Assembly (NCBI GenBank): GCA_001275005.1
Contig: JWZX01003286.1
Coordinates: 1 to 63,380 of the forward strand
Reading direction: 5' to 3'
Origin: Chrysochromulina tobinii
Lineage: Eukaryota; Haptophyta; Prymnesiales; Chrysochromulinaceae
Length of the DNA stretch: 63,380 nt
The position numbers were made by a program, and so were the translations under genes. Shown here one piece after another: positions 19,250 to 29,494 of this stretch. Position 1 is the first letter of the stretch; the number at the start of each line of letters is the position of its first letter. Below the pieces are notes generated by a model, which was given only the letters and a program-made list of their open reading frames with translations, had not been told where the DNA came from and ran no database searches.

Positions 19250-21618
19250 TCACCCATGCACTACGCCCGCCCTCACGAGCGAGCGCACCCACCCGTCGCC
19301 CGCAGGCCTGCTGTCCTCAATGGGCCCGTTGCGCAAGATGGCGGCGCACGGGCCGCAGACACGCCGCACCGCCGCGTCGTCCCAGCGAGCGTCCGACTCG
19401 CGCAGCGGTGCGCCCCACACATGACGCTGCCGGCGCACGGCCACGTGCCGGATCGGGTTCGCCAGTCGGGCCAGGGGAAGCCAACGCTCGCACAGCGCGC
19501 ACCTGATGAACGGGGCAATCAGCATGCAATCAGGGAGGCAATCAGCATGCAATCAGGTAGGCCAGGGGAAGCCAACGCTCGCACAGCGCGCACCTGATGA
19601 ACGGGGCAATCAGCATGCAATCAGGGAGGCAATCAGCATGCAATCAGGGAGGCCAGGGGGAGCCAACGCTCGCACAGCGCGCACTCATCAAACTCCCGCG
19701 CTCCTCTTCCAACCAGACTCCCCACAGGGTTCCCCACAGGGCTGGGGTCTCGGCGAGCTCCAATGACGCTCGGCACGGCGCCATCGCCGCTCGGCACGGC
19801 GCAATACGGGGATGGCGGCCGCGCCCTAAACGGGGATGGCGGCCGCACGGCGCTCCACGGGGATGACGGCCGGCACGCTGTCCCAGTGGTGCTCGAGACG
19901 GCGCTCGTAACGGCAGGCGTCCCGTAAGACTCCCCAGTGGCGCCCGGCACGGCGCCCGCGAAGGCGCTCGTAACGGCGCTCCACGGTCCAGACGTACCGG
20001 CACCCCTCGCACGACTGACGAAACTTGCCGAGGGCGCTCCAGTGCTGCGGTCGGTCGCGCGCTGTGTCGAGCGGCTCTCCGGCGTGCTGCTGCTGGCATG
20101 GGGCAGCGCCGCCCCAGCGCCGCCTGTAGCCGGAGCGCGGACTGCATGCAGAACCGGGGAGGCGTCGTCGCCACCCCAGCCGCCGCCGCCACCCCAGCCA
20201 TAGCCGCTACCAAAGCTGTCGCCGCCACCAAGGCTGTCGCCGCCACCAAAGCTGTCGCCGCCACCCCAGCCGCCGCCGCTGCCCCAGCCGCCGCTCTCCG
20301 CTCGAGGCGTGCACACCGCTTCTCGCGTCGGCGCGACGCGCGTGGACGCCGTCCCGGGCGTCTGCGCCGTCCCGGGCGTCTGCGCCGTCCCGGGCGTTCG
20401 CGCCGTCCCGGGCATGGGCGCCGTCCCGGGCATGGGCGCCATCCCGGGCACATGCGGCTCCTCCTCCCAGTACCGGCGACGAAGCCCGGAGATCGCTGCC
20501 AGATGATCCTCGCGACGAAGCCCGGAGATCGCTGCCAGATGATCCTCGAGCTGGGCGCCGTGCCGGGCGATCCCGAGGGAGTCGGCGAGCCCTGCCGCAA
20601 GGGCGCGCTCAGAGTCCGCGGGCGTGCGCGCGAACGGAGTCGCCCGGCACGGCGCCGCTATGCCAGCGAGGAGGGGGCCAGCGACCGCTCCGCCGCCGTG
20701 GACGGCTGCGGCGAGCAGCGGGCTGCCGTTGCAGCTGTTGCTCCGCTGGCGCCGCACCGCCGCCAGTAGGGCCGAAAGGCTGCCCTCGGCCGCCGCGTCG
20801 GCCCACGCCGCCACTGCCCGATCGGCAGCCGCCTCTGCCCAGGAAGCGAGCACCTCGCCCGTGTGGGCGACATGTTGGGCGACCTCGCCCTCGCCCTCAA
20901 CGCCCTTGATCTCCAAGCGCGCCCTGTCGACCGCCTGCTCAAAGGCATCGAGCGCCTGCCAGTGCACCTCCTCCTGCTCGCGCCGCTGCTGCCAGCTCGA
21001 CAGCCGCGCGGCTCGCATCGAAATCTCCGGAGTCGAGGTGGAGCGCAGCCACGGGCGCCACGGTGCGCCCTCCCGCTGGAGAGCGCTCTCGGTCACCGCG
21101 GCCCAGTACGCGCCGTGCTGAGCACCGAGTTCGTGCTCGAGCATCTGCACCCGCCAATGGCGCGCGGACGCGGGCCGAGCACTGGAGCCCGTCACGACGA
21201 AGCGCTCCCGACGACGTTGCTTGGGGCTCGTGGAGACTGCGGCCGAGGCTGCGGCACGTGCGCACGTCGGCGGCCAGGGATCGCGCTCAGCCTCTTCTGC
21301 GGAAGACCCGTCGCCGCGTCCTGCTTTTGCCGAATGGCGCGTGCCCAGGTGTGCAGCCACCCACGCCCGCGCGGTCGGCATCGAATACATTTTCTCCGCG
21401 TGCAGTGCAGAGCGGCATCCGCTCTGCGACATCTCAGCTCGTCCCACGAGGTATGCGTCCATGGTCGCGTGCCGCTGCCGTGCGAGGTCGGCGCGTTTGA
21501 TGTGATCCTCGTGTCGCGCGCGCCGAGCACTCTGAGACCCGCTCATTCTCGCCCGGTCCGGCTTCTGATCCTCTTGCATGTGTAGAGCCACCCTTTTTCC
21601 GTTACGTGTGTGAATCAT
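19250..21618 (-). CDS. Low-complexity protein with a C-terminal CxxC pair, 2 exons
   Basis: Exon 1 is 21618-19685 and exon 2 is 19502-19250, joined in phase 2, giving 728 residues. The N-terminal half is Arg/Ala-rich with helical stretches (SWQQRREQEEVHWQALDAFE). The middle holds Met/Thr-Pro-Gly-Thr-Ala repeats and Gly/Trp-rich repeats (GGGDSFGGGDSLGGGDSFG). The C-terminus has two CxxC pairs, ECALCERWLPLA and VCGPCAAIL, about 55 residues apart, spaced like a small zinc-binding module. I do not recognise the family. The junction falls in the first CxxC motif, where the exon edge is present three times (next entry). Confidence 0.6.
19468..19684 (-). repeat. Two-plus copies of a 91-bp tandem repeat spanning intron and exon edge
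   Basis: The segment coding for CALCERWLPLA is present three times at a 91-bp period (plus-strand CCAGGGG at 19471, 19562 and 19653). Each of the two upstream copies is followed by CTGATTGCATGCTGATTGCC filler and TTCATCAG. The first copy supplies the 5' splice site (GATGA|GTGCGC) and the last starts exon 2 (TTCATCAG|GTGCGC). Confidence 0.93.
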
Positions 21619-21696
21619 TCTGAGTGTGAATGAATGAGAGCCCTTAGGCCCTTTGTGTGAATCATTCTTTGCGTGGCGCACCCACGGCGCCGCCAC

Positions 21697-22183
21697 CGGA
21701 GGGTCTGGCGACCAGAGTGCAGAGAATGGCCCCCCTGCAGAAGGGTTGAGGTTTACCTTCAGGTCCTCGCACGCCTCGGCGCCACGGCTCGGCGCGGTCT
21801 CGTCTCGATAGACTCAGAAGGACTAAATCAAGTACTACGTAGTTTTGTCATCTGTGTTGTGGCGTTGTGCAGTGGGTCTCGTGCGTCTTCACAGAATTGC
21901 GACGGGCGAGCCAACGTGTTCATTTACACAGAGCACACCGCACGCGAAGACCTCCCGAACCGTCCGTGGAACAAGGTCGCACACGCGAACTCCGAACACA
22001 CGGCACATCCATGTTGGCAGCACCTTTACAGTGCCGTACTGCACACGCATGGGGCGTGTGCGCGAGGCGCGACCGGGACCACTGAGAGGACCTCCGAGAG
22101 GCGCACGAGCGGCCGCGCTGCTCGTGCCAGCGTGCGATGGCAGCGGCCGGCGGCGCCATCGAGGGGCGCGCTCAGAATGGCGC
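21697..22183. other. Intergenic, no gene seen
   Basis: About 490 bp lie between the 5' end of the CxxC-protein gene and the 3' end of the SAM-carrier gene. Base composition is lower in GC than its surroundings near 21830-21950. I see no conserved frame and no repeat. Confidence 0.5.
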
Positions 22184-23059
22184 TCAGAGCATGAACTTCG
22201 GCTTCGCGCCCCACGCCCCGCTCTTCCACAGAAGGTCTTGCGCCTTTTCGTACGCTCCGAAGAAGACGAACCCGCCGATCGTGATCCAGCCGAAGCGCGG
22301 GACGACGCCTGCGAAGAGCGCGCCGGCGCCGTCCTCGGCGACGATCGTGCGCAGGCCTCGGAGCGTGCCGAGCCCGCTGTAGAGCTCGCCCTCCTTCGTC
22401 TTTCGTCCGAGCATCATGCGCGTCTTGACCACGTCGAGCGGACACGTGGCGACGCCCGCAATGGCGCCGGAGAAGGAGCCGCACAGCGCACCCTGGGTGG
22501 GCGTTGTTTCGTGGCCCTGGGTGAAGGCCAACATGCGTTTGAGCCCTTCATACAGCGGGAACTGAATGAATGAGAACGGGATTTCCCGAGCGACGGTCGT
22601 CCAGTAGCCGATGAAGAAGGTCGAGATGCCCGACTCGGCAAAGATCTTGGGGACCGCCTCCCAAAATGTGGCGTATTGGCCGACCTGCATTCGCTGCGTC
22701 ACCACCTGTGTCGGCACGCGGACCAGGCACGCGGCCACCTCGCCGCAGCTCGCCGAGAAGGCGGGATGCAGACAGTGCTCCTTGCCGCCATTGAACGCCG
22801 CAAGCCGCGGCTTCATGCCCTCGTAGGCGGAGAAGAACATCGCCGCGCCCGGCGCCGCCCCGAGCGCAGTTGCCACCACGCCGCGGTACACGCCGCGAAA
22901 GCCGCCGTTCTTCCAGAAGCCACCCTCTGCTTGGAGCCGTGTCTTGAGCGTGTCGAGCGGAAACATGAAGACGTCGACTGAGGTGCCCGCGCAGCCGCCA
23001 GCGATAAGCGCGAGCGTGAAAGGCGGAGCGACCGCTCGCTCCTTCTCCGACTCGGCCAT
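22184..23059 (-). CDS. Mitochondrial carrier, S-adenosylmethionine carrier-like (SLC25A26 type)
   Basis: This intronless ORF of 291 residues is the normal length for a mitochondrial carrier. It holds the three-fold repeated signature: PLDTLKTRLQAEGGF in repeat 1, RVPTQVVTQRMQVGQY in repeat 2 and PLDVVKTRMMLGRKT in repeat 3, each at the end of an odd-numbered helix. The short N-terminus, the loop FWKNGGFRGVYRGVVATALG and the PTQVVTQRMQ form of the second signature are typical of the SAM carriers SAMC/SLC25A26. These bring S-adenosylmethionine into mitochondria, and in plants also plastids, in exchange for S-adenosylhomocysteine. The substrate is inferred from family resemblance. It could serve organellar methyltransferases such as the TlyA-like enzyme nearby, though that link is only suggestive. 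Confidence 0.87.
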   Translation of the reverse strand: MAESEKERAVAPPFTLALIAGGCAGTSVDVFMFPLDTLKTRLQAEGGFWKNGGFRGVYRGVVATALGAAPGAAMFFSAYEGMKPRLAAFNGGKEHCLHPAFSASCGEVAACLVRVPTQVVTQRMQVGQYATFWEAVPKIFAESGISTFFIGYWTTVAREIPFSFIQFPLYEGLKRMLAFTQGHETTPTQGALCGSFSGAIAGVATCPLDVVKTRMMLGRKTKEGELYSGLGTLRGLRTIVAEDGAGALFAGVVPRFGWITIGGFVFFGAYEKAQDLLWKSGAWGAKPKFML

Positions 23060-23278
23060 GGATGCAATTCACGGAGCCTTGCGAAAAGGTCAGTTGAATC
23101 GACACACTCGAACGCTCGAGCGACGCGCTGCGCTGGTACCGTGCACCCACTCCAAACGGTGTATGCCGTGTTCATCCGATCTCGTGAAACTTAGTTTCCA
23201 CACCACTGTGACGGCGAGAGCGAGCGCAGAAGTCGCGAGCATGACGAGAGAGATTTTCCCATTAGACCATTATTAGAC

Positions 23279-23444
23279 CATCTGGCCGACTCAGATCGTC
23301 GACCGACACACGTAGACAAGACATTGACCGATTTTGACCGATACAGACGTCTACACATGATCATCTGGCCGACTCAGATCGTCGACCGACACACGTAGAC
23401 AAGACATTGACCGATTTTGACCGATACAGACGTCTACACATGAT
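23279..23444. repeat. 83-bp perfect direct repeat in intergenic DNA
   Basis: The block beginning CATCTGGCCGACTCAGATCG is present twice head to tail (23279 and 23362) with no difference that I can see. It lies between the SAM carrier 5' end and the purple acid phosphatase 3' end. No gene is evident in 23060-23538. Confidence 0.93.
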
Positions 23445-23538
23445 TGCATGCTTGTGTTCATTACATGCCGTCACACTGGCATCGGGTGGCATGATGTTTA
23501 GGACACCCCGAGACAGTGGAACCGCGCCTATGGCCAGG

Positions 23539-25658
23539 TCACGCGGGGGCGCTTGTGCTGCGAGCCTCCTTACAAACCTGCCTATTCCGCACCACCCACG
23601 CGTCGTCCAGCACAGCAGAGTCATTGTTACGCGTCCACGTGAGGCGCATGTGAGTGCAGTTCAGCGCGTCCACCACGTAGAACCCACAGCTGCCCACGCC
23701 GCTCCATGCCACCAGACCCGTCTTGTTGTTCACGGCGGTGGGCTCTAGCATGGCGCCGGCTGAGCCGCTGATGATGTACACGGGCGCGTCCTCCGTGACC
23801 TTGTACTTGTACACGGGGGGCGTGCGCTGAGACTGGTGGATGTGCCCGTTGGCCACGAGGTCGACCTTGTACTTGTAAAATAGGTCCTCCATCCACGCCA
23901 GGTAGCCGTCCTGCAACGGCTGTTCAGCACCCGTGAGGGAGTACACTTCCCTGTGGAACGTGACCACCAGCCACGGCGTCAACGTGCGGTCCACCGCCGC
24001 CAACGCGCCCTCTAAGAACGCGCGCTGGGGTGAGCCCGGCGCCACGCTGTGTTCTGAGGACAGCATCACGACGCTCACGGAGCCTGTGGAGAAGGCGTAC
24101 CAAAAGATCTTGTTCCCATTGGCGGGCGCGCGGAAGCGTCGCTCCGTGCCGACGCCGCACTCGCCTAGCGAGTCCACGTCACCATCGAACCACGACGGCA
24201 TGTCCCTGTGAACGCCGCCGGACACGCCGGACGGGTCGTTCGGGCTAGGATACCTGTAGTCGTACTCGTGGTTGCCCACGCTGACCATGTACGGCACACG
24301 CGAGCCCACGCGCCCCATCATGCTCATCCACGCGTCCCACAAGAAGATGGCGCCCTTTGCGTACCCCAGGTCGCCAAAGTGCAGAACAAAGTCGAGGGGC
24401 TCTCCCGCGTCGATGCGTGCGCGCAGCCGCTGGGCGGTGCCAACGGCGCCCGGCCCGCCATCGGGAGTGTCCTTGTGCGTGTCGTAGGTGAGGGTATACC
24501 CTGTCACGCTCATATCCCCAAATGCGGCAAAGGTGGTCCTCGCGGCGGGCGAGAGCGTTGCGCCTGTGACAAAGGTGATTTCGTCACCCGCAAACTCGCC
24601 AGCCACAGCGCGCGCGTAGTAGCGTGTCGAGGGCGCCAGGCCCCGTATGGTGGCGTGGTGAAACACGCCCGGCCACTGCCAAAAGTCCACCGACGTGGTG
24701 TTTGCGGGCGCGTTGCACAGGTCCGCCGCGCCGTACGTGGTAGACTCAATGTCGGTGGCGTTAAACGAGTACATCCCCGGCACGGTGCCCACCATCACGC
24801 TCACGTACCCTCCGTCCCCGTACATGCTGGAATTGGTCGTGAAGCTCACTATCATCGAGTGCTGCGTGTCCTCGCCGCCGTACGCAACGTGCGTGTGGAA
24901 GGGGTGCGTGGCCCAAGGCAGTCCCGCCCACGTCAGCGGCGCGCTCACACCGAGCGTCTCCCCCGAAGGCCACAGCGGCTGCTTCCCACGATAATATCGG
25001 AATTCGTTGTCGCAGCGCGAACGGAAAATGGTAAAGTTGTAGGCGCCTGCGCCGGACGCCCATCCCTTGAAAAAGTCCACCGGCGCGTACTCGATGTAGT
25101 CCTCGATTGGACTTCCCACACACACTTGCCCCACCCAGTCGGTGGTCTGGTTCACGGCGCCGGTCTCGAATTTCCAGGTCACGGTGACGTTGGCCGGGTC
25201 CGACGTGAGCGGCGTGGAGGGGGTTATAGCAATGCTGACCGCCGGCACCACGGGCAGCGCGGATGGTTTTGCAAAGCCGTCAAAGCCATCCGCCTTCACG
25301 AACCCGCAGTCCACGTTGCGCTTGTAGTAGCCGCTGCCGGTGTCACACGTGGGGCCGTCGCCGCACTTGAAGGAAAAGCCCGCGCAGCTTGCGTTGGCGC
25401 AGCAAACTGCCTGCGCGGAGGCCAGCGCGAGCCCAGAAAATGAGCCCAAGTTGCCCGCGGCGCCGCCGCATGCCTCCCAGTAGCCGCCCGCGGAGCGAGC
25501 GAGGTTGCACGCGCCGCCTCCTGAGCGGGTGAGAGCGGGCGCGGCGGCGAGCTCCGACCGCAGGGTGGCGCGGCGTGCGAGCGCGGCAGCGCCGTCGTGA
25601 AGGCCGCCCAACGAGCGGCGTTCGTGGGCATTGCGAGGGACAGGATCATGAACAACAT
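23539..25658 (-). CDS. Secreted purple acid phosphatase with N-terminal Apple/PAN-like module
   Basis: The frame from about 25611 to the stop at 23539 (690 codons) carries all five metallophosphoesterase motifs of purple acid phosphatases: FGDMSVTGY, LHFGDLGYAKG, SVGNHEYDY, VVTFHREVYS and VANGHIHQSQR. These would bind the Fe-metal centre and cleave phosphate monoesters. Before the catalytic domain come a fibronectin-like region and a Cys-rich stretch (VCCANASCAGFSFKCGDGPT) like a PAN/Apple module. The frame has no ATG near its start. A good signal peptide (MLFMILSLAMPTNAA) begins at 25658 but in another frame, so an indel or a small unrecognised intron lies between about 25520 and 25611. It probably scavenges phosphate from organic P outside the cell. 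Confidence 0.85.
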
Positions 25659-26238
25659 CGCAGAAATCCGCAGCGCCTCACATTCACATTAACACATCCA
25701 ATGAGCGAAACTTCTTCAGAGAGCGATGCATTTCGACTCGCGATCCGACGTGCGACGTGAAAGAAATACTGCACGAGCTGAATGAGCTGCACCCAACTTG
25801 GGAGATCGGTGCCAAGGAGGGCAGATGCGCGATAAGAAGCGGCTAACCCTACATGTAACACACAGAAGGGGCGGACCGGACACGGCACACGCGATCGCGA
25901 ACATAGACCTCATAGAAACCATGAGAACACGTGTCAGTCAGACGCTCGGGGCACTCTCGCGCCCAGATACCGGATTACCGGTTCACATACACATGCAAGG
26001 ACGGACAGGGCACAGGGGGACATATACATACCGTCTCGAGACACAACACACAAAGAATAGACAAGAGTCAATAGACCACGGAAAATCGGAATTCGGAATA
26101 GACCCCTCAGGAGTAGAGACTGCGTCTCAGCCCCGCCGTTGCCCCGCCGGTAAACCGATTCGCCTTCACACGGCCACGCACACGTTCTCAATACACGCAA
26201 ATCGCCAAATGGGGATTTACGTGTATACCAGCGAAATT
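25659..26238. other. Intergenic, no gene seen
   Basis: The 580 bp between the phosphatase 5' end and the PC-esterase 3' end has mixed composition with many CACA/ACAC-rich stretches. No conserved frame, repeat or structural RNA was recognised. Confidence 0.5.
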
Positions 26239-27843
26239 CTAACGGCATTGATGCGATTCTCGGGTGCACGCCCGCAGCGCGCCGAGCAAGTTCTGTGCGT
26301 GGGCCTCGGCGAGTGCTCCGAAAGGGTGCTGGTTGCCACAAGGTGAGCTTTTCATGCGAGGCAGCGCCCTGTGCGTCTGCTCTACATCGAGCCACAACCA
26401 GCCGAGTGAGCGGCTAACGTTACGAAAAATGTCGCGAAGCGCCCGGGTCGCGACGAAGTACCGACTGGGCCAGTTGTGTATTGGCCAGCTGCCGTTTGCA
26501 GGCTCGAAAAAGGGACGTCCCAAGAGGTGTCTTGCCAAGACGCCACGGGAATCCGAAGCAGTCTCATTGGACAACGCGCACGGCCAGTTGCCATAGGCGA
26601 TACGCACGGGGGGGGGCTCGCTGCCTGGGCGGTTGGTTGCAAGCGCCGTATCAAGTCGCGCAAGGACTCGCCTGTACCCGTTCACCACGCTGTTGTAGTT
26701 GGGTCCCCTGCTCAGCGACATGGGCCATGCGCCATAGCCGACTATCATAGCGGTGGGCCCGTGTTGCACGGGCAGCAGTGCTGTGCCACCCCCTTCGGCA
26801 CCTTGCGCCCGCTTGAGGATTTCGTCAAGTCGCTTCAGCGCCTGCTCGCTCATCAGTGGCAATTAGTGGCAATCAGTGACTTGACTCTCATTGACACTCG
26901 GTGGCAATCAGTGACCATCGGTAGCAATCAGTGGAAATCAGTGGAAATCAGTGAAGCTCGCCTGTTCGCTCATCGCCTCCGTAGCATACCAGAGGAAGGT
27001 GAGCCGCACGCCTTGCTCACTGGCGCCGTGGCGGTGACGGTGGGCCGTCGTGGCACCCCTCGCGTCGTGCCACTCAAAGTCCAAGATGCACCCAGGCTTC
27101 ACGCCTGCCCTGTCGGAAGCTGAAGTCATATCGTCGCCGACACACTCCCCCCGGACCAGCGATTTGCACCTTGCGTACGCACTGTTGATCGTGTTAGCCT
27201 GGCAAAACGGGCTTTGCAGCGGTATTCGATGGTTTGGCCAGCCCGCGGGTAGGAGGGTGCCCTGTGGAGCGCCGCCGAGGAGGCTGATGAGTGAAGCATA
27301 CAAAAAGCGAGCGCGAGAGTCGCCGACGACGAGGATCCACTGCCCGCGCAGTGCGTGAATGCTGTTCGTGGTCCTCGAGGAATTGGGTGGCACACCTGGG
27401 TCTGCGAAAGAAGGAAGCTCCCATCGCCACCCGTCGGCCGAGGTTGGAGAATCATCGCTTCGCACCCATTTTCCCTTGAACGCGAGGCGATCGAGAAGAT
27501 TTTGGTGCTGGGACTCTCGTGGGCAATTGTGACGATGAAAGGTGCCAGCACACGTGCCAGCTGGTCTGCGACTAAAGTTCGTCGCCACATTCTGGAAGCA
27601 CGGCTCACACACATACTTGTAGCAAGATGCACGCGTGTTTCGGCAACACGTCATCGTGGAGTTCAGCAGCCTGCGCGGAAAGATGGACAAAGAAGATGCC
27701 GGTCGCAGGCATGGCTCGACGTTTTGGGGGCTCATCGACGCTCCATTTTTTTGCCAGAGTGCATCAATCTCGACGTTTTTGCAAGAGTGCTCGCTGAGTG
27801 TGATTACAAGTTGTTTTTGTGAGGCGGTTTGGTCCAAATGCAT
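26239..27843 (-). CDS. PC-esterase/GDSL-like protein, 2 exons with a GC-AG junction
   Basis: Exon 1 is 27843-26962 and exon 2 is 26841-26239, both phase 0, about 494 residues. The key motif is WILVVGDSRARFLYASLISL, the GDSR block found in PC-esterases (TBL/CASD1-like sugar O-acyltransferases) with the catalytic Ser. Near the C-terminus LDVEQTHRALP could be the D-x-x-H partner block. The first ATG is at 27843; no clear signal peptide is visible, so a 5' exon may be missing. The junction is AGCGAACAG|GCGAGC to GCGAGCAG|GCGCTG: the frame is kept only with a GC donor. The donor-side sequence ATGAGCGAACAGGCG is repeated at the acceptor. The likely role is modification of extracellular or Golgi glycans, by inference. 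Confidence 0.65.
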
Positions 27844-28093
27844 GCATATTGAAAGCAAACTTTGGGGCGGTCACCATTCGGCGTGTGGGTGCCGCCGATG
27901 AATTAACCGATGAATTTCTTCGCCGCACCTGCCGGCCTTGACAGCTCTGTAGGAAATTCTTAGGTAGGGAGGCAGAGTGATCAAAGAAGAACATCGCTGC
28001 ATGATCCAGGATGTGTCGTCGTCGAGCTTTTTCTCGCGCTGGCATCGCGGCGGCACCGATTCCGGTGCTGATCAACCCTCTCTACGACGCGCG

Positions 28094-28798
28094 TTACATC
28101 AGTGCGTTTGAGTTGTCGCGTGCCTGATCGCGTGACTTGTATTGGTAGGTTGCGACGGGCAGCGCATCGCACACATATGCTTGGATGGCTCCATCGCGCT
28201 GCGTCCTGCACGCGCTTTTGGGTAGCACACAGACCACGACACCGAGGTTGTCACGGCCACTGCCCTTCAGGCGAGGCCACCAAGGGCTATGGGTTCGGTC
28301 CAGCCGTCGGCAATCTTTGGCAACTGGTGCAAACACAGCTGCTGTGCCCTTGCCAGGCTTTTCTTGAAGCCCGTCCAGAAGAAAGCAGCGCACATGGCTG
28401 GCGCTCTCCGTGCCGTGGTACCCCAATGTGAAGTCATTAGGGCCGAGGTCAGGGTACCTTGCGGAAAATGCGGCCAGCACTGACCACGTGATATCCCATG
28501 GCTGCTCGTCCCGGTCGAAAGACTGTCGATGCTCCGGACGCCACAGGTGCGGGTTCAGACTGAGTAACATGCCGTCGCATCTATCTGCACGTTCAACAGC
28601 CTGCAGCACAGCACCCTGAAATCGAACCATATCGACTTTCATCAAGCCTTCGATGCGGAGCGAGTCGCCCGCTCTCCCTGGGCCGACCGAGGCCGAAAGC
28701 ACATTTATGAAAACGTTTCTGGTCCGAATCGTTACTACATGCATTCTACGGTAACGAACATAAACGAATCGACGACAAAAACGGAAAAGAGATTGCAT
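28094..28798 (-). CDS. Unknown protein with an ART-like YHGT motif
   Basis: The open frame ends at 28094. In-frame ATGs are at 28798 and 28642, and I cannot choose between them; the frame upstream of 28798 enters an inverted repeat and is probably not coding. The better-conserved-looking part is WDITWSVLAAFSARYPDLGP and DFTLGYHGTESASHVRCFLL. Its layout (YHGT, then a short helix and GLQEKPGKG) recalls the nucleotide-binding start of ADP-ribosyltransferase folds. That resemblance is weak and the catalytic Glu is not identified. No neighbours help to assign a role. Confidence 0.4.
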   Translation of the reverse strand: MQSLFRFCRRFVYVRYRRMHVVTIRTRNVFINVLSASVGPGRAGDSLRIEGLMKVDMVRFQGAVLQAVERADRCDGMLLSLNPHLWRPEHRQSFDRDEQPWDITWSVLAAFSARYPDLGPNDFTLGYHGTESASHVRCFLLDGLQEKPGKGTAAVFAPVAKDCRRLDRTHSPWWPRLKGSGRDNLGVVVCVLPKSACRTQRDGAIQAYVCDALPVATYQYKSRDQARDNSNALM

Positions 28799-28894
28799 GT
28801 TGGAAGAAAACTGGAGTAATTTGCGCTTGTTTAGATACATGTACATGTATTTGTACCTGTGTGTTTCGACAAGAAGGAAGTTCAAGCTTGAGGT

Positions 28895-29107
28895 GTGTGG
28901 TCCACAGCCCCACACATCCCAATTGACATGTCCACAGCTCGAACGGCTGGGCTTCTGATTACTTCTGATGTCCTGCGCCACTGTAGCACCACTGGATGAA
29001 CTTCATTACTAATCCAAGTGAGCCTGCAGCTCATCCAGTGGCAGGACATACTTTCTGATAATTCTGAAGCCCAGCCGTTCGAGCTGCGTGGTTCCTGTGG
29101 ACCACAC
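28895..29107. repeat. Long inverted repeat (hairpin of about 213 nt)
   Basis: The ends are GTGTGGTCCACA (28895-28906) and TGTGGACCACAC (29096-29107). Inside, CAGCTCGAACGGCTGGGCTT (from 28935) pairs with AAGCCCAGCCGTTCGAGCTG (to about 29087). The arms continue through GATGTCCTGC with GCAGGACAT and then ACTGGATGA with TCATCCAGT, leaving a short loop. It looks like a fold-back/MITE-like element or a hairpin RNA source. Confidence 0.85.
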
Positions 29108-29494
29108 CGTTCCCGGCATTCCAAATTCGACTACCGGATCGACTATCCGGATACCCACTTACCCCCGCCCCTATTGATCACCCTTTAGCCTTTTTCGTGC
29201 TTCGCGCTTCGCTGAGGCTTAAGAAGGGGTCAGCGATCAGTTTAACTTCGAGATGATGATGTTGATGAAATCCATGTTGCTACGGTACTACACCCGGTTG
29301 GTGCGCCGAATCCGCTCCGCTTACGTTACTCTCTTGATCGTCCTGCGGACCCACGGGGTACGAACCCCACGTCCGACCGGCGCGCCTCGAGTACGAGCCG
29401 AGCAGTTGCAGTAACGAGGACGTAAACGGTATCGTCGGTTAAAGAAAAAGTTTTGTGAGAATCCTTGTGAACAAACATAACAGATTCAAACCAT
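29108..29494. other. Intergenic, no supported gene
   Basis: Only a short minus-strand frame (29326-29526) is present. A GGGG-TTCGTA-CCCC hairpin near 29357-29372 on the minus strand resembles a tRNA T-arm, but no cloverleaf could be built around it. Confidence 0.4.

Noticed and set aside
29340-29420. Possible tRNA on the minus strand
   Set aside because: A T-arm-like hairpin is present, but acceptor and anticodon stems cannot be paired around it and the loop is 6 instead of 7 bases.
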